DNA of 64,000 nt. Origin: an uncultured Bacteroidota bacterium (lineage in GTDB: Bacteria; Bacteroidota; Bacteroidia; Bacteroidales; P3). How positions within the stretch are numbered: the first letter of the stretch is position 1; each line of letters begins with the position of its first letter. The position numbers were made by a program, and so were the translations under genes. The stretch covers positions 38,942-102,941 of the forward strand of contig CADAWR010000004.1 of NCBI GenBank assembly GCA_902791695.1, read 5' to 3'. This document shows, piece by piece, positions 1-10,376 of this stretch. The notes beneath the pieces are model-generated. The model had not been told where the DNA came from, did no database searches, and saw only the letters and a list, made by a program, of their open reading frames with translations.

Positions 1-1314
1 TAGGCTTGGGTGCACGTCGGGGAGAATGCGCCGCAGGCGGTTGTAGCGGTTGGTGTAGTAGTAGGCCGCAGCAGCATAGGTACTGTAGAACAGGTCATGA
101 GGATAGAGCTCGAGAGATTCCTCGGCGAAGTCTATGAGAAGGCTGTAGTTGCCGTGACTGAAAAGGAAAAGCGTATAGAAACGGCAGTGATGCTCGGAGC
201 ATCGCTCAGAAGAGATGATGCGCTCGAAGAAGTCGGATGCAGCATCCACATTGTCGCGACAGTCGTAGACCATCGCCATGCAGAGCAGCGCGTCGGCGCA
301 TTCCGGGTCGATGGATATTGCCTTGCGTGCCGATGCAAGAGCGGCAGCATCGTCTTCAAGCCTAAGCTGGCAAAGGCCTAGGTTGGCCAAGGTATCGGCA
401 TCCCTGGGGTTCTCGTCGAGCGACTTACGGAGATATGGCACAGCTGTCTCGAAGTTATCGTGACGCATGAAGAGCTGGCCAAGGGCACGGTAGAGCTCGC
501 CACGGTCGGGAGCACTGTCGAGAGCACGCGTAAGGGCAGTGGCAGCATCGCCAATCTTGTCCTGTTGTTCATAGGCCAGCGAGAGCTCAATATAGGCCGA
601 GGTGTAATTCTTATCGATAGCCAGAGCATACTCGAAAGCATCTACAGCGCGCTCGCAGAGAGAGAGGTCGCGGCAGACGCATCCGAGGCAATACCAGCCA
701 ATCTTGCTATAGGGATGCTCGCCAACATAGAGGTTCAGAAACTCGTAGGCCTCGTCGCAGACGCCGGCCTGTTCACAGGTGTCGAGGTAGGTGCAGAGCA
801 TCTGCTCGTCGTAGGAGTCGGTGCGGAATGCCTTGAGATAGTATTCGATGGCCTGATGCCACTGCTGGCCACGATAGTACTCCTCGGCAATATTGGCATA
901 GATGCGGCCGAGCTGCCATCCGTCTTCGGCGGCGCGGAGATAATATTTGATGGCTTTTTCACTCTCGCCCATCTCACTGTATACAACGCCGAGCGAGTAG
1001 GAAACATCGGTATCGGATGGATCTTGATTCTCGAGTGCTTGCAGAAGCGACAGGGCTTTGGCATTCTCCTTGTTTAGGACATACCAATGTGCACGCCTTA
1101 TCTTCATCTCTATGCTATCGGGATATAAACGCTCGCCAAGGTGAATGGCAGAAATTAGCGGTTCCTTGTCATCTACCTCGAGATAATAGTCGATTATCAT
1201 CTCGAGCTCATCGATGTCGTAGAACTGCATCTTGCCTTGCATGACAGTACTTTCGAAGTCAAGCACAAGTTGTTTCACCTCATCGTCATAGTTTGTAAAG
1301 CGGTCGTTATTCAA
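1..1314 (-). CDS. Tetratricopeptide-repeat protein, C-terminus cut by the window edge
   Basis: A continuous minus-strand frame runs from a TTG at 1314-1312 to the left edge, about 438 codons without a stop. It is made of degenerate 34-residue TPR units, with helix pairs such as SYSLGVVYSEMGESEKAIKYY, AYIELSLAYEQQ and LANLGLCQLRLEDDAAALAS. No signal peptide is visible, so it is probably a cytoplasmic scaffold. The TTG start is chosen because an in-frame TAA lies five codons upstream and the next ATG comes only after about 23 residues (VMQGKMQF). It sits 36 bp downstream of sprA on the same strand and could be co-transcribed with it. The family role is unknown to me; TPR arrays mediate protein contacts. 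The translated repeats are clear, but the exact start is uncertain. Confidence 0.82.
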   Translation of the reverse strand, partial: MNNDRFTNYDDEVKQLVLDFESTVMQGKMQFYDIDELEMIIDYYLEVDDKEPLISAIHLGERLYPDSIEMKIRRAHWYVLNKENAKALSLLQALENQDPSDTDVSYSLGVVYSEMGESEKAIKYYLRAAEDGWQLGRIYANIAEEYYRGQQWHQAIEYYLKAFRTDSYDEQMLCTYLDTCEQAGVCDEAYEFLNLYVGEHPYSKIGWYCLGCVCRDLSLCERAVDAFEYALAIDKNYTSAYIELSLAYEQQDKIGDAATALTRALDSAPDRGELYRALGQLFMRHDNFETAVPYLRKSLDENPRDADTLANLGLCQLRLEDDAAALASARKAISIDPECADALLCMAMVYDCRDNVDAASDFFERIISSERCSEHHCRFYTLFLFSHGNYSLLIDFAEESLELYPHDLFYSTYAAAAYYYTNRYNRLRRILPDVHPSL

Positions 1315-1343
1315 TGTGTTAATGTGTTAAAGCGTTAATGTGT
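1312..1343. repeat. Four tandem 8-bp repeats at the TPR gene start
   Basis: On the plus strand the units are CAATGTGT, TAATGTGT, TAAAGCGT and TAATGTGT. Read on the minus strand they lie directly before the TPR gene and the last unit contains its TTG start codon. A change of unit number would shift the distance from any upstream signal to the start. Confidence 0.7.
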
Positions 1344-1350
1344 GAGTGGT

Positions 1351-4300
1351 TTAGAATGAGAATCGTATGGTCAAGCCACCTTTGGTGGTGGAATTGGGAT
1401 AAGCATTGGAGATATATGGGGTATTGATGTTTGTCTGGAAGAAGGCCCGTACTGTGAGGTATGTGGTGAGGGCATACTCAGCACTGAGCTCAGCCATCCA
1501 CACAGAAGAGCCTGAAGATATCTGCGAGACATTCTGGTTAATCTTGCGGATATTGGTCATATTGCTGTTGTAGGTGAGGTTGAGCTGCAGCACAATATCG
1601 CTTTTTACATCAATGGGCATGCTGCCTATCTTGAGCTGGAAGCCTACGTCTTTGAAGCGGTAGCCCGCGCCAAAGGTGACACCGTCGCGGGTAGTCTCAG
1701 TGAGCTGATTGTTGCTGAACGAAAGCGCCAAAGTGCGGTTCTTCTGCAGCGAGAAGTTGAGCTGCACACTGTTGACCATGTTCACCGAAACCCTAATGAG
1801 CGGGTTGAACTGTTCACTTATCTGCACACCGTTCATAGATACCGGCGGCAAATAGTCGCCAGTGTTGTTAAGCACCGTTTCCATGCCATAATCGTAGTCG
1901 CTGAGGTTCGAGATGGCAGCATCAGTATAAAAATTGCCGACACTATAGGTAGAGGCATAACGATGCGAGATGCTGATGTTGGTGAACCATTTTTTGAGGA
2001 ACTGTACCTTATTAAGGCCAGTGTAGTTGACATTCCAGTTAGGCAGGGGGAACTTCATGAACGGTGAGAAACTAGATTTGGCGGGGTCGTTACCGAGATA
2101 TGTAGCAAGGAATGAGGTGAGCAGCACAGTCTGCGAGTTGGCACTGTAGCCTGCAGGATAATAGGTGCCGTTCATTGTGTCAAGCACCATCTGGCTACTG
2201 TATGCGTCCGGATTGGCATCGGCAAGGCGTTGCGCAACGACAATGCGGTTGTCGATGAAACGCTGATAGAGCTCGTCTGGCTTGGTGAATGCGGTGAGGA
2301 AACTCCAGGTCGTTGTAGTATATGAACCCATGCGCATATAGGAGAGCGGACCATCTACCTTATCGATGGCTCTGCTGTACTTGTAGTAGTACTCTTCGCG
2401 GGTGGTGTAGTTCTGCGTAGCTGTGATGTCTATCTTGAAGTCACGTATAGGTTCCACTGTGGCTTGCATGGTCAATGTGCGGTTGGATGTCATCTCATGC
2501 GGCGTGTTGAAGAGGCTATCACGACTCAAAAGGTCATATCGCAACAGGTCATTCACAATATCCTGATTGTAGCCGAGGATGTACCCTATGCCAGGAGTCC
2601 AAAAGGTGCGCGGATCAAGGCCTACAAACATAGGCTCACCCATATACCCCGGCAGACGGGAACCGTTGGTGACGTTGTACTGAACGTTGAGGTTCTTGAC
2701 GCCGGTAACAAAGCGAAGTGCGAAATAGCCGACCTCCTTAAGCGCTTCCATGAACTTGGCATGACGCAGACTGTCGGCAGCAGCAAGCGAGTCTTGGGCG
2801 CTCATCTGGTTGGCGGGCTTGGCAGGCCTACGGTTTTTATTGCGGTCGTTGGCCTTGCTGCTGGCAGGAGGCTCGTTGGCCTTGCGCAACAATGGCACCT
2901 TATTGTATAGCGTTGTTAGTGTAGCTGTAGCGGTAGCCTGCATGGTGGTGGAGTTCTGTAGTGTAGCACCCATGGAAGTGAGTGCGGCAGTGGTGCCGAG
3001 GTAGGTGTAGTTAGTACGATAGGTCAACGGAACTCGCAGGAAGTCCATGTAGGGAAGTTTATTGATCGGTAACTCATAGTTGGCTGATATCGACTGCTGG
3101 AACTGCTGCATTGTACCAGCGTTGAGGATAGAGCGCCAAACCGAGTCGGAGGCCGAGGGATTGTCTATCCGGCCTATCGGTTCGTCAATGCGGGCATTTG
3201 CGTTAGCTGTATACTGTATGCGGAAACTGCGCGACAGGTCGTAGTTGACCCCGTAGTTGCGCTGCCATGTGAACTGCTTGTACCATGTGGGCTTGATGAT
3301 GACCATAGCGGCACTCTTGTTGCGCAGCAAAGTCTCCTCGAAGTCTCGGTATATCTCGGTGGAGAAGCTTAGGTTCTTAGGCACATAGTAGAAGTTGATA
3401 TCTTTAATTATCTTCCAGTTCTTGTTCTTAAATAGACTAACCTTATCGAATGGCTTGACCTCCTTGGGCTGAGGTGAGTAAGTGTACGAGAAGCCGCCGC
3501 GATGCTGGTCTTTGCTATAACGCTCGATGTCTTCGTCGGAGAGTCGCTCACGGCTGTAGGCATAGGAGAGCGAGAAATTCTCTACATCATAGAAATGCGG
3601 TTTGAGGGCGTTTTTGCCGACACGATCCTTGTGGATATTTGAGAATGTGAGATTGGTAGCCGACTTACGGCGCTGTGTCATATGACGGATACTGTCGCGT
3701 TCGGCAGCAGTGCGATATGTAGCCAAATCGTCGTACAGACGCACATCAGGGTTAAGCGGGTTGTATTCTGGGCTGCCGATATCACGGCTGTAGTCGATGT
3801 ATAGAGGAATGTGCAGACCCCATGTTTCCGGCAAAAATTTGCCAAGTTCCATGTCTAGGGTGGCCTGGAAGTTGAAGTTGTTAATCAGCTCTTCCTTGAT
3901 GAGCGGGTCTTCAAGGTTGCCGAAGTTAGCGGTAGTATATGAGCCATATAGTGAAAGGTTTCCTACGTCAGCAAGCGACGTGCGAGCCAGCGCCATCGCT
4001 GCCCAGCCTCCTTTGTTTATATAGTCGGAGAGCCTTAATTCATTTATCCACACAATTGCCGATTTTGGCATCATGTCGTTGCCGTCATCCAGACTCTGCT
4101 TTCTCGGATTGCGGATGCCTATCATGATAACCTTAACCTTGCCAAGGTTAGGATTGCCAAGCACAGTATATTTCTTCCCGTCCTTCATTTCTGTGTAAAT
4201 CAACGAGGGAGAATATCCGCCATCGCCAGCACGTATCTTTATGTTACGGTTTGTCTTTATCTCGGTCAAATGCTGCAAGTCAATATCAACCTGGTTATCC

Positions 4301-7300
4301 TTTGGCCATATAGCGTAGGGGGCATCAGAAGGTGTAAACCAGGGGGTAAAATGTAACGGCAATTCATATTCATAATAATTAGTGGTATAGTCGCTTCCAA
4401 GACGCACAAACAGAGACAAGTCGCCATCATACAAATTGTCCACGGCGTACTTCTTCTCGGCATGCACAAACATTTTCATGTGGCCGTAGAAACGGAGGTC
4501 GTATCCCGAGGAGCGATAAATAGCTCTGGCGTCGCCGTTTGCAAGGTTGTCCACATCAAGCTCTACCGACTGCTCGTTGAGCTGCGTGTAGCTACTGGAG
4601 GTGGAATACCACTCCTCGCGCTCTATTCCCGGGGGCAGCACGTATGGCACCGGTTGGCGAGAGCCGTTCTCCTCAATATTGACTGTGGAGAGGGTAAATG
4701 AGGTCTCTGCGTCAGAGCCTGTGGCATAGTCGCCAGGCTGCAACAACTCCTCGGTGTATTTGCGCCACGTGGAATAGACAAGGTCGAGGGTCGCAAATCG
4801 TAATATTATCGGCTGCTCAAAATTGTTGAGGAACATACGCATAAAGCGTATCGACTGGTAACCGTTGATATTGCCCACCTTCTGGTCTGGCTCACGTATG
4901 GGAATACGGAACTGGTACCACTTGCATGTGGTGGTTTCTCCATTGGCAAGCTGAACGTTGCGCGCCTCCTGTATGTCCACGATATGGTTACGCCCTATCA
5001 CCATTTGGTCGGGCCGCAAGTCTATGACATACTGGTAGTAGTTCTCTGCCTCGCTGAGGGTGTTGTCGCGATTGATGTCCTCCACATTCGGATACGCTGT
5101 GGCACTGGTCATGTAGTCCTCCTGACTGTCGCCGTCCACTGGCGAGTTACCCTCTGCGTTGTTGAAGAACTTGTAGCGGTCGTTTATCTTAACGTTGTTG
5201 TCGTCATAATATGACGAGCGATAGTAGCGGAAATCGTCTCCCGATGGGTCGGCCAACGCCATCTGGTAAGCCTGCGATTCTGTCCCGAAGCGGTTGGCTA
5301 TATCATTCAGATAGCTGGCAAAGAAACTCTGCTCATCCTGCAGTCCGTGGGTAGAACCCAAACCGTCATAACCCACGTCCTGATACATACGCGAAGCCTC
5401 GTTGTTGTCAAAGGCATTGACTATGGGCTGTGTGTTAGGAACACGACCCCAAATTGTGGTATCCACATTAACTACCGTCAGGCTAGTGGGCAGTCCATTT
5501 TCAAAACCCTTGCGCCCGTCACGCAGTATGTCCTCACTCACATCACCAAGGTTAATATACAGGCGGCCACCCTTATGCGCGGGATTTTCTATAAAGGGAT
5601 CCATGAGCCAAAACTCAATAGTTTCGATGTTCTGCGTCTCAAAGTCGGTATAGTCCAACTTGCGCATTATACCGCCCCAACGGCTCAATGGATTGGCTAG
5701 AAGACCATCGGCAGTGATACCAGCGCTGTAGGATGTAGGTGCAACATCATAGTTGTATGGGCCACGCTCCTCTGGATAATAAGCCAAGTTCAACTCGTAT
5801 ATGTTTGTCGGCTGGCCCGAAGCGAGGTCTTTGTTGGGGAACACCTCCTGTTCATATATCCTTCGGGCATAAGGGCGCGAGAGGTCGTCTGCATTGATAT
5901 TCGACGGTCGGCTGCCGCTACTGTAGAAGTCGTTGCTGATACGGTACCACGCCAGCTTGGCTCTGTTGAAGCCGTAGGCAAGTCCTGTACCGGGGGCTGT
6001 CTCGGGGAACATGGATAACGACGAGCCATAGTCCTGTGGCGTACTGGCCAAAAACCATGAGTTTATGCTCTTGAGGTCTATGCTGCTCCTGGCGCCCTCG
6101 AAGTCATCAACATAGCTGACACTCCCTTCCTTCGAGCCTGTACTGCTCATCCCCGGAATGAAGTGGGCGAACTCAGCGGTGAGACTCATCGTCGACGGAG
6201 CCTTGGTGTCGATGCCAGGCAACATATCCACAAGCTTAGTGATGAACGGTACTTCATGACTGTAGTTCAGGTCTAAGCCCCAGATGGTGTTGCTCGTGGG
6301 CTCGTCGCCAAAGTTGTTTTTCTGCGTCATAGGCTTCTCACGCAGGTTCATCACCGTCGCACCAAGGTTGAAGTTAGGCTCAAACTCGTAGTTCAAGTGC
6401 AGTCCAAGCATACGCTTGGTGCTCATGCTGAAGCTATTGTTCTCGCTGCTCACGCTAATGGGGGTGTTCGACGAGAGAATGCTCTCGTTGGTAATGCGCA
6501 CCGTTCCCATTGTGTAGTCAACCGTGTAGTCGACATTCTCTATCAGCGGCATACCTCCAGCCGTGACTGTCACCGAGCCTGGCGTCACACTGTAGCCGAG
6601 CGATATCTCGCCGCTCACGCTGGTTGTGTAGTAGCCCTCCAGATAGAATCTGTTGCGGTCGGCATACTGGCGCGCCAGTGTCTGCGTCATCGTATAAAGC
6701 GAGTCAAAACAGTAGCGGTCGGCATAGCTATCGTCTGCCAGTATCTCGCGCAGGTCCCTTCCAAAGGGTTCTACGTATGGGAAAAACACACGGCCTGTCG
6801 TCGACTGTATTATACCGCCTTTGAAGGCCGCCGAGTCAAACCAGTCGAACACTCCGTCGGCATAATAGTAGCTCTGCGTGGCGTCCATACGGTCGAGCCC
6901 GAATACCTCTATCAAGGGCTTTCCCTGCTGTGGTCCATCAGTGAAGTAACCTATGCCCACACTACCGTTAGTGCTCTCATATAGCACATTGAGCCTGAAG
7001 TTGTCTTTGCTCAGCTGACTGCTCTTCAGGTAGTACACATTCTTCATCATCAGTCGCCATATCGGCGCATGGGTATTCACCGTGGTCCCTTTCAGCAGTT
7101 TCACTATAAGCGTATTGGGGTCGTTCACACCGTCAGTGGTGAGCTCACCGACCTGATACACCGTAGTGTCGCCGATTACCTGATATTGGAAGGCCACTGC
7201 CAGCACTTGGTCATTGCTCAACGGCTGGTTGAGGCTTATGAAGCCCAACTGCCGGTTGAAGGTGTATTCATTAGCAGAAAGCAGTCGCGCACTCTCTATC

Positions 7301-8472
7301 TTTTCGTAGTCTACGCCGCTGTTCATGCCGAGGCCTTGCATATAGCCAGTCACCGAGTTGATGCTTCGCACGGCGGAAGGGTTAATCAACTGTAGCAGAT
7401 CGTTGCTTTTGTTCGTCGGCATCACCGCACCTGTGGCACTGATACGGGCATTCGACGGGTTGTACTCGCCAAGGTCTGTAAGTGCAAGGATATTGCGGTT
7501 CTGCGTCACCGCTGCACCCACATTCGTGCGCCATACCTCTATCCTCAGTATCTTAACATTGCTGTTCACCACCGGCAGCGTCGACATAGCCCGGTTGTAG
7601 TTATCGTAGAAGTACTGCGCTATGAAGTAGTGCCTGTTCTCTTCATACTCGTCGGCCCTTATCTTGAATTCATGGCTGCTGGCGCCTCCCTTCACCTGCA
7701 TGTTCTCCGTGCTTGTCTCTTTCTCGCTGAACACTGCATCCACCGTCAACTTACCGAACTTCAGCTTTGTGTGGAAGCCGAACAGCTGCTGGCTGCCTTT
7801 TATCAAGGTTGTGTTCAGTGGGAACGATATGTCGGCTGCCTCGAAGAGCTGCAGAATGTCGTCCTCCTTGCCTTCGTACTTAAGCTTAATCTTATTCTCG
7901 AAGTCGAAGGTTGCCTTGGTGTTCTGGTTGATGTCGAAGTTTATCAGGTCGCCTATCTTGGCGTTAAGGTTTATCTGCAGATTCTCATCAAAGTCAAATG
8001 TCGTTACACTCCTTTGGCTCTGGTCGCGCTGCGGGTCGTTGCGGTAGTTGTTCACTATCTGGAATGTCAGCTCGGCACTGCCGCTGGGGCTTATCTTAAA
8101 CTCCGGCAGCTTGTTCAGTATGTCAAGCTTCTCGCTTATCTGGTTGAAGCCCGGAATCTTGCTCAGCAGGCCTCCGTCGGCGTTGTCGAGCACCGTGCCG
8201 TCTTTCTTCTCGTTCCAGTAGTTCTCCATCAGCTGGTCCATTTGCCAGTCCTGATACTCGTCAAAGCTCATGTAGTCGCGACCGACCACCATGTCGCCTA
8301 CCTTCGTAACCCTCACATAGCTGCCGCTCTGCGCGTCGTACTCCACCGATGTGGTGATACCCGCCGGTGTGTAGCCGCTACCCATCGGGGTAAACTGCAC
8401 ACTGTCGTCCTGTCCCCATGCCGACAAGCAGCACAGGAGCATCACCATCATCATTATGTACCGTAGCCTCAC
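1351..8472 (-). CDS. sprA: SprA/Sov, type IX secretion outer-membrane translocon
   Basis: This 2373-residue protein matches the usual 2300-2500 residue size of SprA (Flavobacterium) and Sov (Porphyromonas), the very large beta-barrel that forms the T9SS outer-membrane channel. It starts with a signal peptide (MMMVMLLCCLSAWG) and ends with an aromatic beta strand and terminal Phe (GGLTIRFSF), typical of barrels. Long beta-rich stretches with repeated ITDxxxx-type and TTNY motifs fit the family. The start is GTG at 8472-8470 and overlaps the ruvA stop by four bases (GTGA); an ATG seven codons in would also retain the signal peptide. The ruvA-sprA order is known from other Bacteroidota. It is expected to work with a PorV protein, and a PorV/PorQ-like gene lies at 39173-40246. 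Confidence rests on size, barrel end and synteny. Confidence 0.93.
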   Translation of the reverse strand: MRLRYIMMMVMLLCCLSAWGQDDSVQFTPMGSGYTPAGITTSVEYDAQSGSYVRVTKVGDMVVGRDYMSFDEYQDWQMDQLMENYWNEKKDGTVLDNADGGLLSKIPGFNQISEKLDILNKLPEFKISPSGSAELTFQIVNNYRNDPQRDQSQRSVTTFDFDENLQINLNAKIGDLINFDINQNTKATFDFENKIKLKYEGKEDDILQLFEAADISFPLNTTLIKGSQQLFGFHTKLKFGKLTVDAVFSEKETSTENMQVKGGASSHEFKIRADEYEENRHYFIAQYFYDNYNRAMSTLPVVNSNVKILRIEVWRTNVGAAVTQNRNILALTDLGEYNPSNARISATGAVMPTNKSNDLLQLINPSAVRSINSVTGYMQGLGMNSGVDYEKIESARLLSANEYTFNRQLGFISLNQPLSNDQVLAVAFQYQVIGDTTVYQVGELTTDGVNDPNTLIVKLLKGTTVNTHAPIWRLMMKNVYYLKSSQLSKDNFRLNVLYESTNGSVGIGYFTDGPQQGKPLIEVFGLDRMDATQSYYYADGVFDWFDSAAFKGGIIQSTTGRVFFPYVEPFGRDLREILADDSYADRYCFDSLYTMTQTLARQYADRNRFYLEGYYTTSVSGEISLGYSVTPGSVTVTAGGMPLIENVDYTVDYTMGTVRITNESILSSNTPISVSSENNSFSMSTKRMLGLHLNYEFEPNFNLGATVMNLREKPMTQKNNFGDEPTSNTIWGLDLNYSHEVPFITKLVDMLPGIDTKAPSTMSLTAEFAHFIPGMSSTGSKEGSVSYVDDFEGARSSIDLKSINSWFLASTPQDYGSSLSMFPETAPGTGLAYGFNRAKLAWYRISNDFYSSGSRPSNINADDLSRPYARRIYEQEVFPNKDLASGQPTNIYELNLAYYPEERGPYNYDVAPTSYSAGITADGLLANPLSRWGGIMRKLDYTDFETQNIETIEFWLMDPFIENPAHKGGRLYINLGDVSEDILRDGRKGFENGLPTSLTVVNVDTTIWGRVPNTQPIVNAFDNNEASRMYQDVGYDGLGSTHGLQDEQSFFASYLNDIANRFGTESQAYQMALADPSGDDFRYYRSSYYDDNNVKINDRYKFFNNAEGNSPVDGDSQEDYMTSATAYPNVEDINRDNTLSEAENYYQYVIDLRPDQMVIGRNHIVDIQEARNVQLANGETTTCKWYQFRIPIREPDQKVGNINGYQSIRFMRMFLNNFEQPIILRFATLDLVYSTWRKYTEELLQPGDYATGSDAETSFTLSTVNIEENGSRQPVPYVLPPGIEREEWYSTSSSYTQLNEQSVELDVDNLANGDARAIYRSSGYDLRFYGHMKMFVHAEKKYAVDNLYDGDLSLFVRLGSDYTTNYYEYELPLHFTPWFTPSDAPYAIWPKDNQVDIDLQHLTEIKTNRNIKIRAGDGGYSPSLIYTEMKDGKKYTVLGNPNLGKVKVIMIGIRNPRKQSLDDGNDMMPKSAIVWINELRLSDYINKGGWAAMALARTSLADVGNLSLYGSYTTANFGNLEDPLIKEELINNFNFQATLDMELGKFLPETWGLHIPLYIDYSRDIGSPEYNPLNPDVRLYDDLATYRTAAERDSIRHMTQRRKSATNLTFSNIHKDRVGKNALKPHFYDVENFSLSYAYSRERLSDEDIERYSKDQHRGGFSYTYSPQPKEVKPFDKVSLFKNKNWKIIKDINFYYVPKNLSFSTEIYRDFEETLLRNKSAAMVIIKPTWYKQFTWQRNYGVNYDLSRSFRIQYTANANARIDEPIGRIDNPSASDSVWRSILNAGTMQQFQQSISANYELPINKLPYMDFLRVPLTYRTNYTYLGTTAALTSMGATLQNSTTMQATATATLTTLYNKVPLLRKANEPPASSKANDRNKNRRPAKPANQMSAQDSLAAADSLRHAKFMEALKEVGYFALRFVTGVKNLNVQYNVTNGSRLPGYMGEPMFVGLDPRTFWTPGIGYILGYNQDIVNDLLRYDLLSRDSLFNTPHEMTSNRTLTMQATVEPIRDFKIDITATQNYTTREEYYYKYSRAIDKVDGPLSYMRMGSYTTTTWSFLTAFTKPDELYQRFIDNRIVVAQRLADANPDAYSSQMVLDTMNGTYYPAGYSANSQTVLLTSFLATYLGNDPAKSSFSPFMKFPLPNWNVNYTGLNKVQFLKKWFTNISISHRYASTYSVGNFYTDAAISNLSDYDYGMETVLNNTGDYLPPVSMNGVQISEQFNPLIRVSVNMVNSVQLNFSLQKNRTLALSFSNNQLTETTRDGVTFGAGYRFKDVGFQLKIGSMPIDVKSDIVLQLNLTYNSNMTNIRKINQNVSQISSGSSVWMAELSAEYALTTYLTVRAFFQTNINTPYISNAYPNSTTKGGLTIRFSF

Positions 8473-9068
8473 AGCCGTTTCAATCCTTCTTTAATGATAT
8501 CCTCGACAGTCATCGGTGTGCCGTCCGTTCGACGCCAGTCTTGCGACATGAGGAGCTTCTCAACGGCCGGCTTGGCGAAGCCGAGCATAGTAAGAGCCGT
8601 CAATGCCTCGTCGCGTGCCTGGTTCACATGAGCGCCACTCACCACTTCACTCTTACCGCTTACCACACCCATCTTGTCGGCCAGTTCCAGCACAATACGT
8701 TGCGCCGTCTTGGCGCCTATACCCTTGACGCGCTGCACCTTCTTGACATCCTGAGTCTGTATGGCGTTGCGCAGCTCGTCCACAGTAAGCGACGAGAGCA
8801 TCACCCTCGCGGTCTGGTTGCCTACGCCACTGATGCTCACCAGCAGGCGGAACATCTCGCGCTCGGCCATATCGTAGAAGCCGAAAAGCTGCTGCGCATC
8901 CTCGCGAACCACAAGGTGGGCGTATAGTTTCACCTCTGCGGCATCGGCTTTGCGCAACGCCTCGTATGTATTCAAACTAATCTCCAGCAAGTAACCCACA
9001 CCGCCGCAGTCTATCACTGCCTGCGTGGGCTCAAGATTGGCCAGTTGTCCTTTGATATATTCAAACAT
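8469..9068 (-). CDS. ruvA: Holliday junction branch migration protein RuvA
   Basis: A 199-residue protein of the standard RuvA length. It has an N-terminal OB fold (MFEYIKGQLANLEPTQAVID), central helix-hairpin-helix motifs (LVSISGVGNQTARVMLS and VKGIGAKTAQRIVLEL) and a C-terminal three-helix domain with the family ending (ALTMLGF...DIIKEGLKRL). RuvA tetramers bind Holliday junctions and load the RuvB motor. It lies 9 bp after the beta-helix lipoprotein gene and its stop overlaps the sprA start, so the repair gene and the secretion pore are translationally coupled. No ruvB or ruvC is in the window. Confidence 0.97.
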   Translation of the reverse strand: MFEYIKGQLANLEPTQAVIDCGGVGYLLEISLNTYEALRKADAAEVKLYAHLVVREDAQQLFGFYDMAEREMFRLLVSISGVGNQTARVMLSSLTVDELRNAIQTQDVKKVQRVKGIGAKTAQRIVLELADKMGVVSGKSEVVSGAHVNQARDEALTALTMLGFAKPAVEKLLMSQDWRRTDGTPMTVEDIIKEGLKRL

Positions 9069-9077
9069 AACCTAATA

Positions 9078-10364
9078 TCAATTTTCAAAGTAATATCCAA
9101 TACCTGCGGCGGGCGAACCCTCCTGCAGGCTATAGTCGTCATTGCTTACATCCATAAACATCGGGTCAACATCCCACGCGCCGCCGCGCACCACACTGTT
9201 TACGAAAGCCGTGTCCATCAAAAAGCCGTCCAGTCGACCCACCGACACCTCCCGCGCGCGGTTGCCGTAGATGATGCAGTCGGTGAAGTCGGCATGCACT
9301 ATATGGTTAGCATACAGCTCTGTGGCCGACAAGGGGTAGTAGTTGGAAATGATGACACCTGTAGTGTCACGCGTGTCATAGCTCCAGTAGTGTGCCAGCG
9401 TACTGCGGCTGAACCTATAGTCGCCGCCGCCTATCAACACCAGCGACGACGGGCAGTCGTACACCAACAGCGTGTCGCCCACTATTGTGGCATCCTGCCC
9501 AATGATGGCAGCGTCGGAGCAGTTGCGGATAATAGTGTTGCTCACCCTTAGCGTCGAGCCAGGGTAGCAGCGCAGGCCGCCTATGGCGTTCTCCACCACA
9601 CAGTGGCGCATCACGTTGCCGGCGCTGTAGTTGTAGAACCACACCGTCTGCCACTGACCGGGCAGCGAGCGATACCACGGATCGTGGCGCACCGAGGAGA
9701 AGAGTATCGGCTCCTCGGCAGTACCCACGGCATGCAGCTTCGCCAGCGAGTCGATTACCAGCATCGCTCCGTCGGCGAAATATAGCTCGTCGCCCGGCAG
9801 CAACGTCAGCGTATTGCCCTCCATCACAGCCGCAGGCGAGAGAAACACATGAGGCCGGTCGTGCCGGAACGCGGCACAGTCGATGCTGTCGTACCATGTC
9901 GTGGCACCGGGCTTCAGCCTGTGGTACACGGCATTGCGGCCGTAGGCCTCCAACGCCAGCACCTGTCCGTTGCTGAACATGATGGAGTCGGTGCGCAGGA
10001 AAGGCGCATTGCTCTCGTTGGGGTCAATGTTGGCCTGAACGAATATGTGCAGGCTGTCGCCGGCTTGCAGCTCAACCCTCTGCGCCACCATCGACGTGTC
10101 GCCGTCCACATTCAGGCGGAAGCGGCTGGCGCGACCATGTTTCAACGTAATCGTCGAGAGCTCTATGTCGTGCCTAGAGCGATTGTACACCCTCACCATG
10201 CGCGTCGTCGTCCCCATCGTTGTGAACACAGTGTCAAACGTCACCTTCTCCTCCGAGAACTCCAGCCGCACGCTCTGCTCGTCGGCATACACAGCATCGC
10301 GCCTGCAGCCCGTTGCCACAACAGCAAGCACCATCAGCACAACAGTATATAGAACCTTACGCAT
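9078..10364 (-). CDS. Beta-helix lipoprotein, conserved in Bacteroidales, function unknown
   Basis: A 428-residue protein with a lipoprotein signal (LAVVATGC, Cys at residue 20). Residues 30-120 look like an immunoglobulin-like beta domain that opens with the FDTVFTTMGTTTRMVRVYN strand pattern. Residues 190-380 carry irregular short beta repeats (VMRHCVVENAIGGLRC, STLRVSNTIIRNCSDAAI, ADFTDCIIYGNR) as in right-handed parallel beta-helices. It is probably anchored in the outer membrane or periplasm. It sits between the M64 peptidase (12 bp gap) and ruvA (9 bp gap), so all are likely one transcript. No catalytic motif was recognised; surface polysaccharide or peptidoglycan binding would be a guess. 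Confidence 0.85.
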   Translation of the reverse strand: MRKVLYTVVLMVLAVVATGCRRDAVYADEQSVRLEFSEEKVTFDTVFTTMGTTTRMVRVYNRSRHDIELSTITLKHGRASRFRLNVDGDTSMVAQRVELQAGDSLHIFVQANIDPNESNAPFLRTDSIMFSNGQVLALEAYGRNAVYHRLKPGATTWYDSIDCAAFRHDRPHVFLSPAAVMEGNTLTLLPGDELYFADGAMLVIDSLAKLHAVGTAEEPILFSSVRHDPWYRSLPGQWQTVWFYNYSAGNVMRHCVVENAIGGLRCYPGSTLRVSNTIIRNCSDAAIIGQDATIVGDTLLVYDCPSSLVLIGGGDYRFSRSTLAHYWSYDTRDTTGVIISNYYPLSATELYANHIVHADFTDCIIYGNRAREVSVGRLDGFLMDTAFVNSVVRGGAWDVDPMFMDVSNDDYSLQEGSPAAGIGYYFEN

Positions 10365-10376
10365 TTGCCCGAACCA

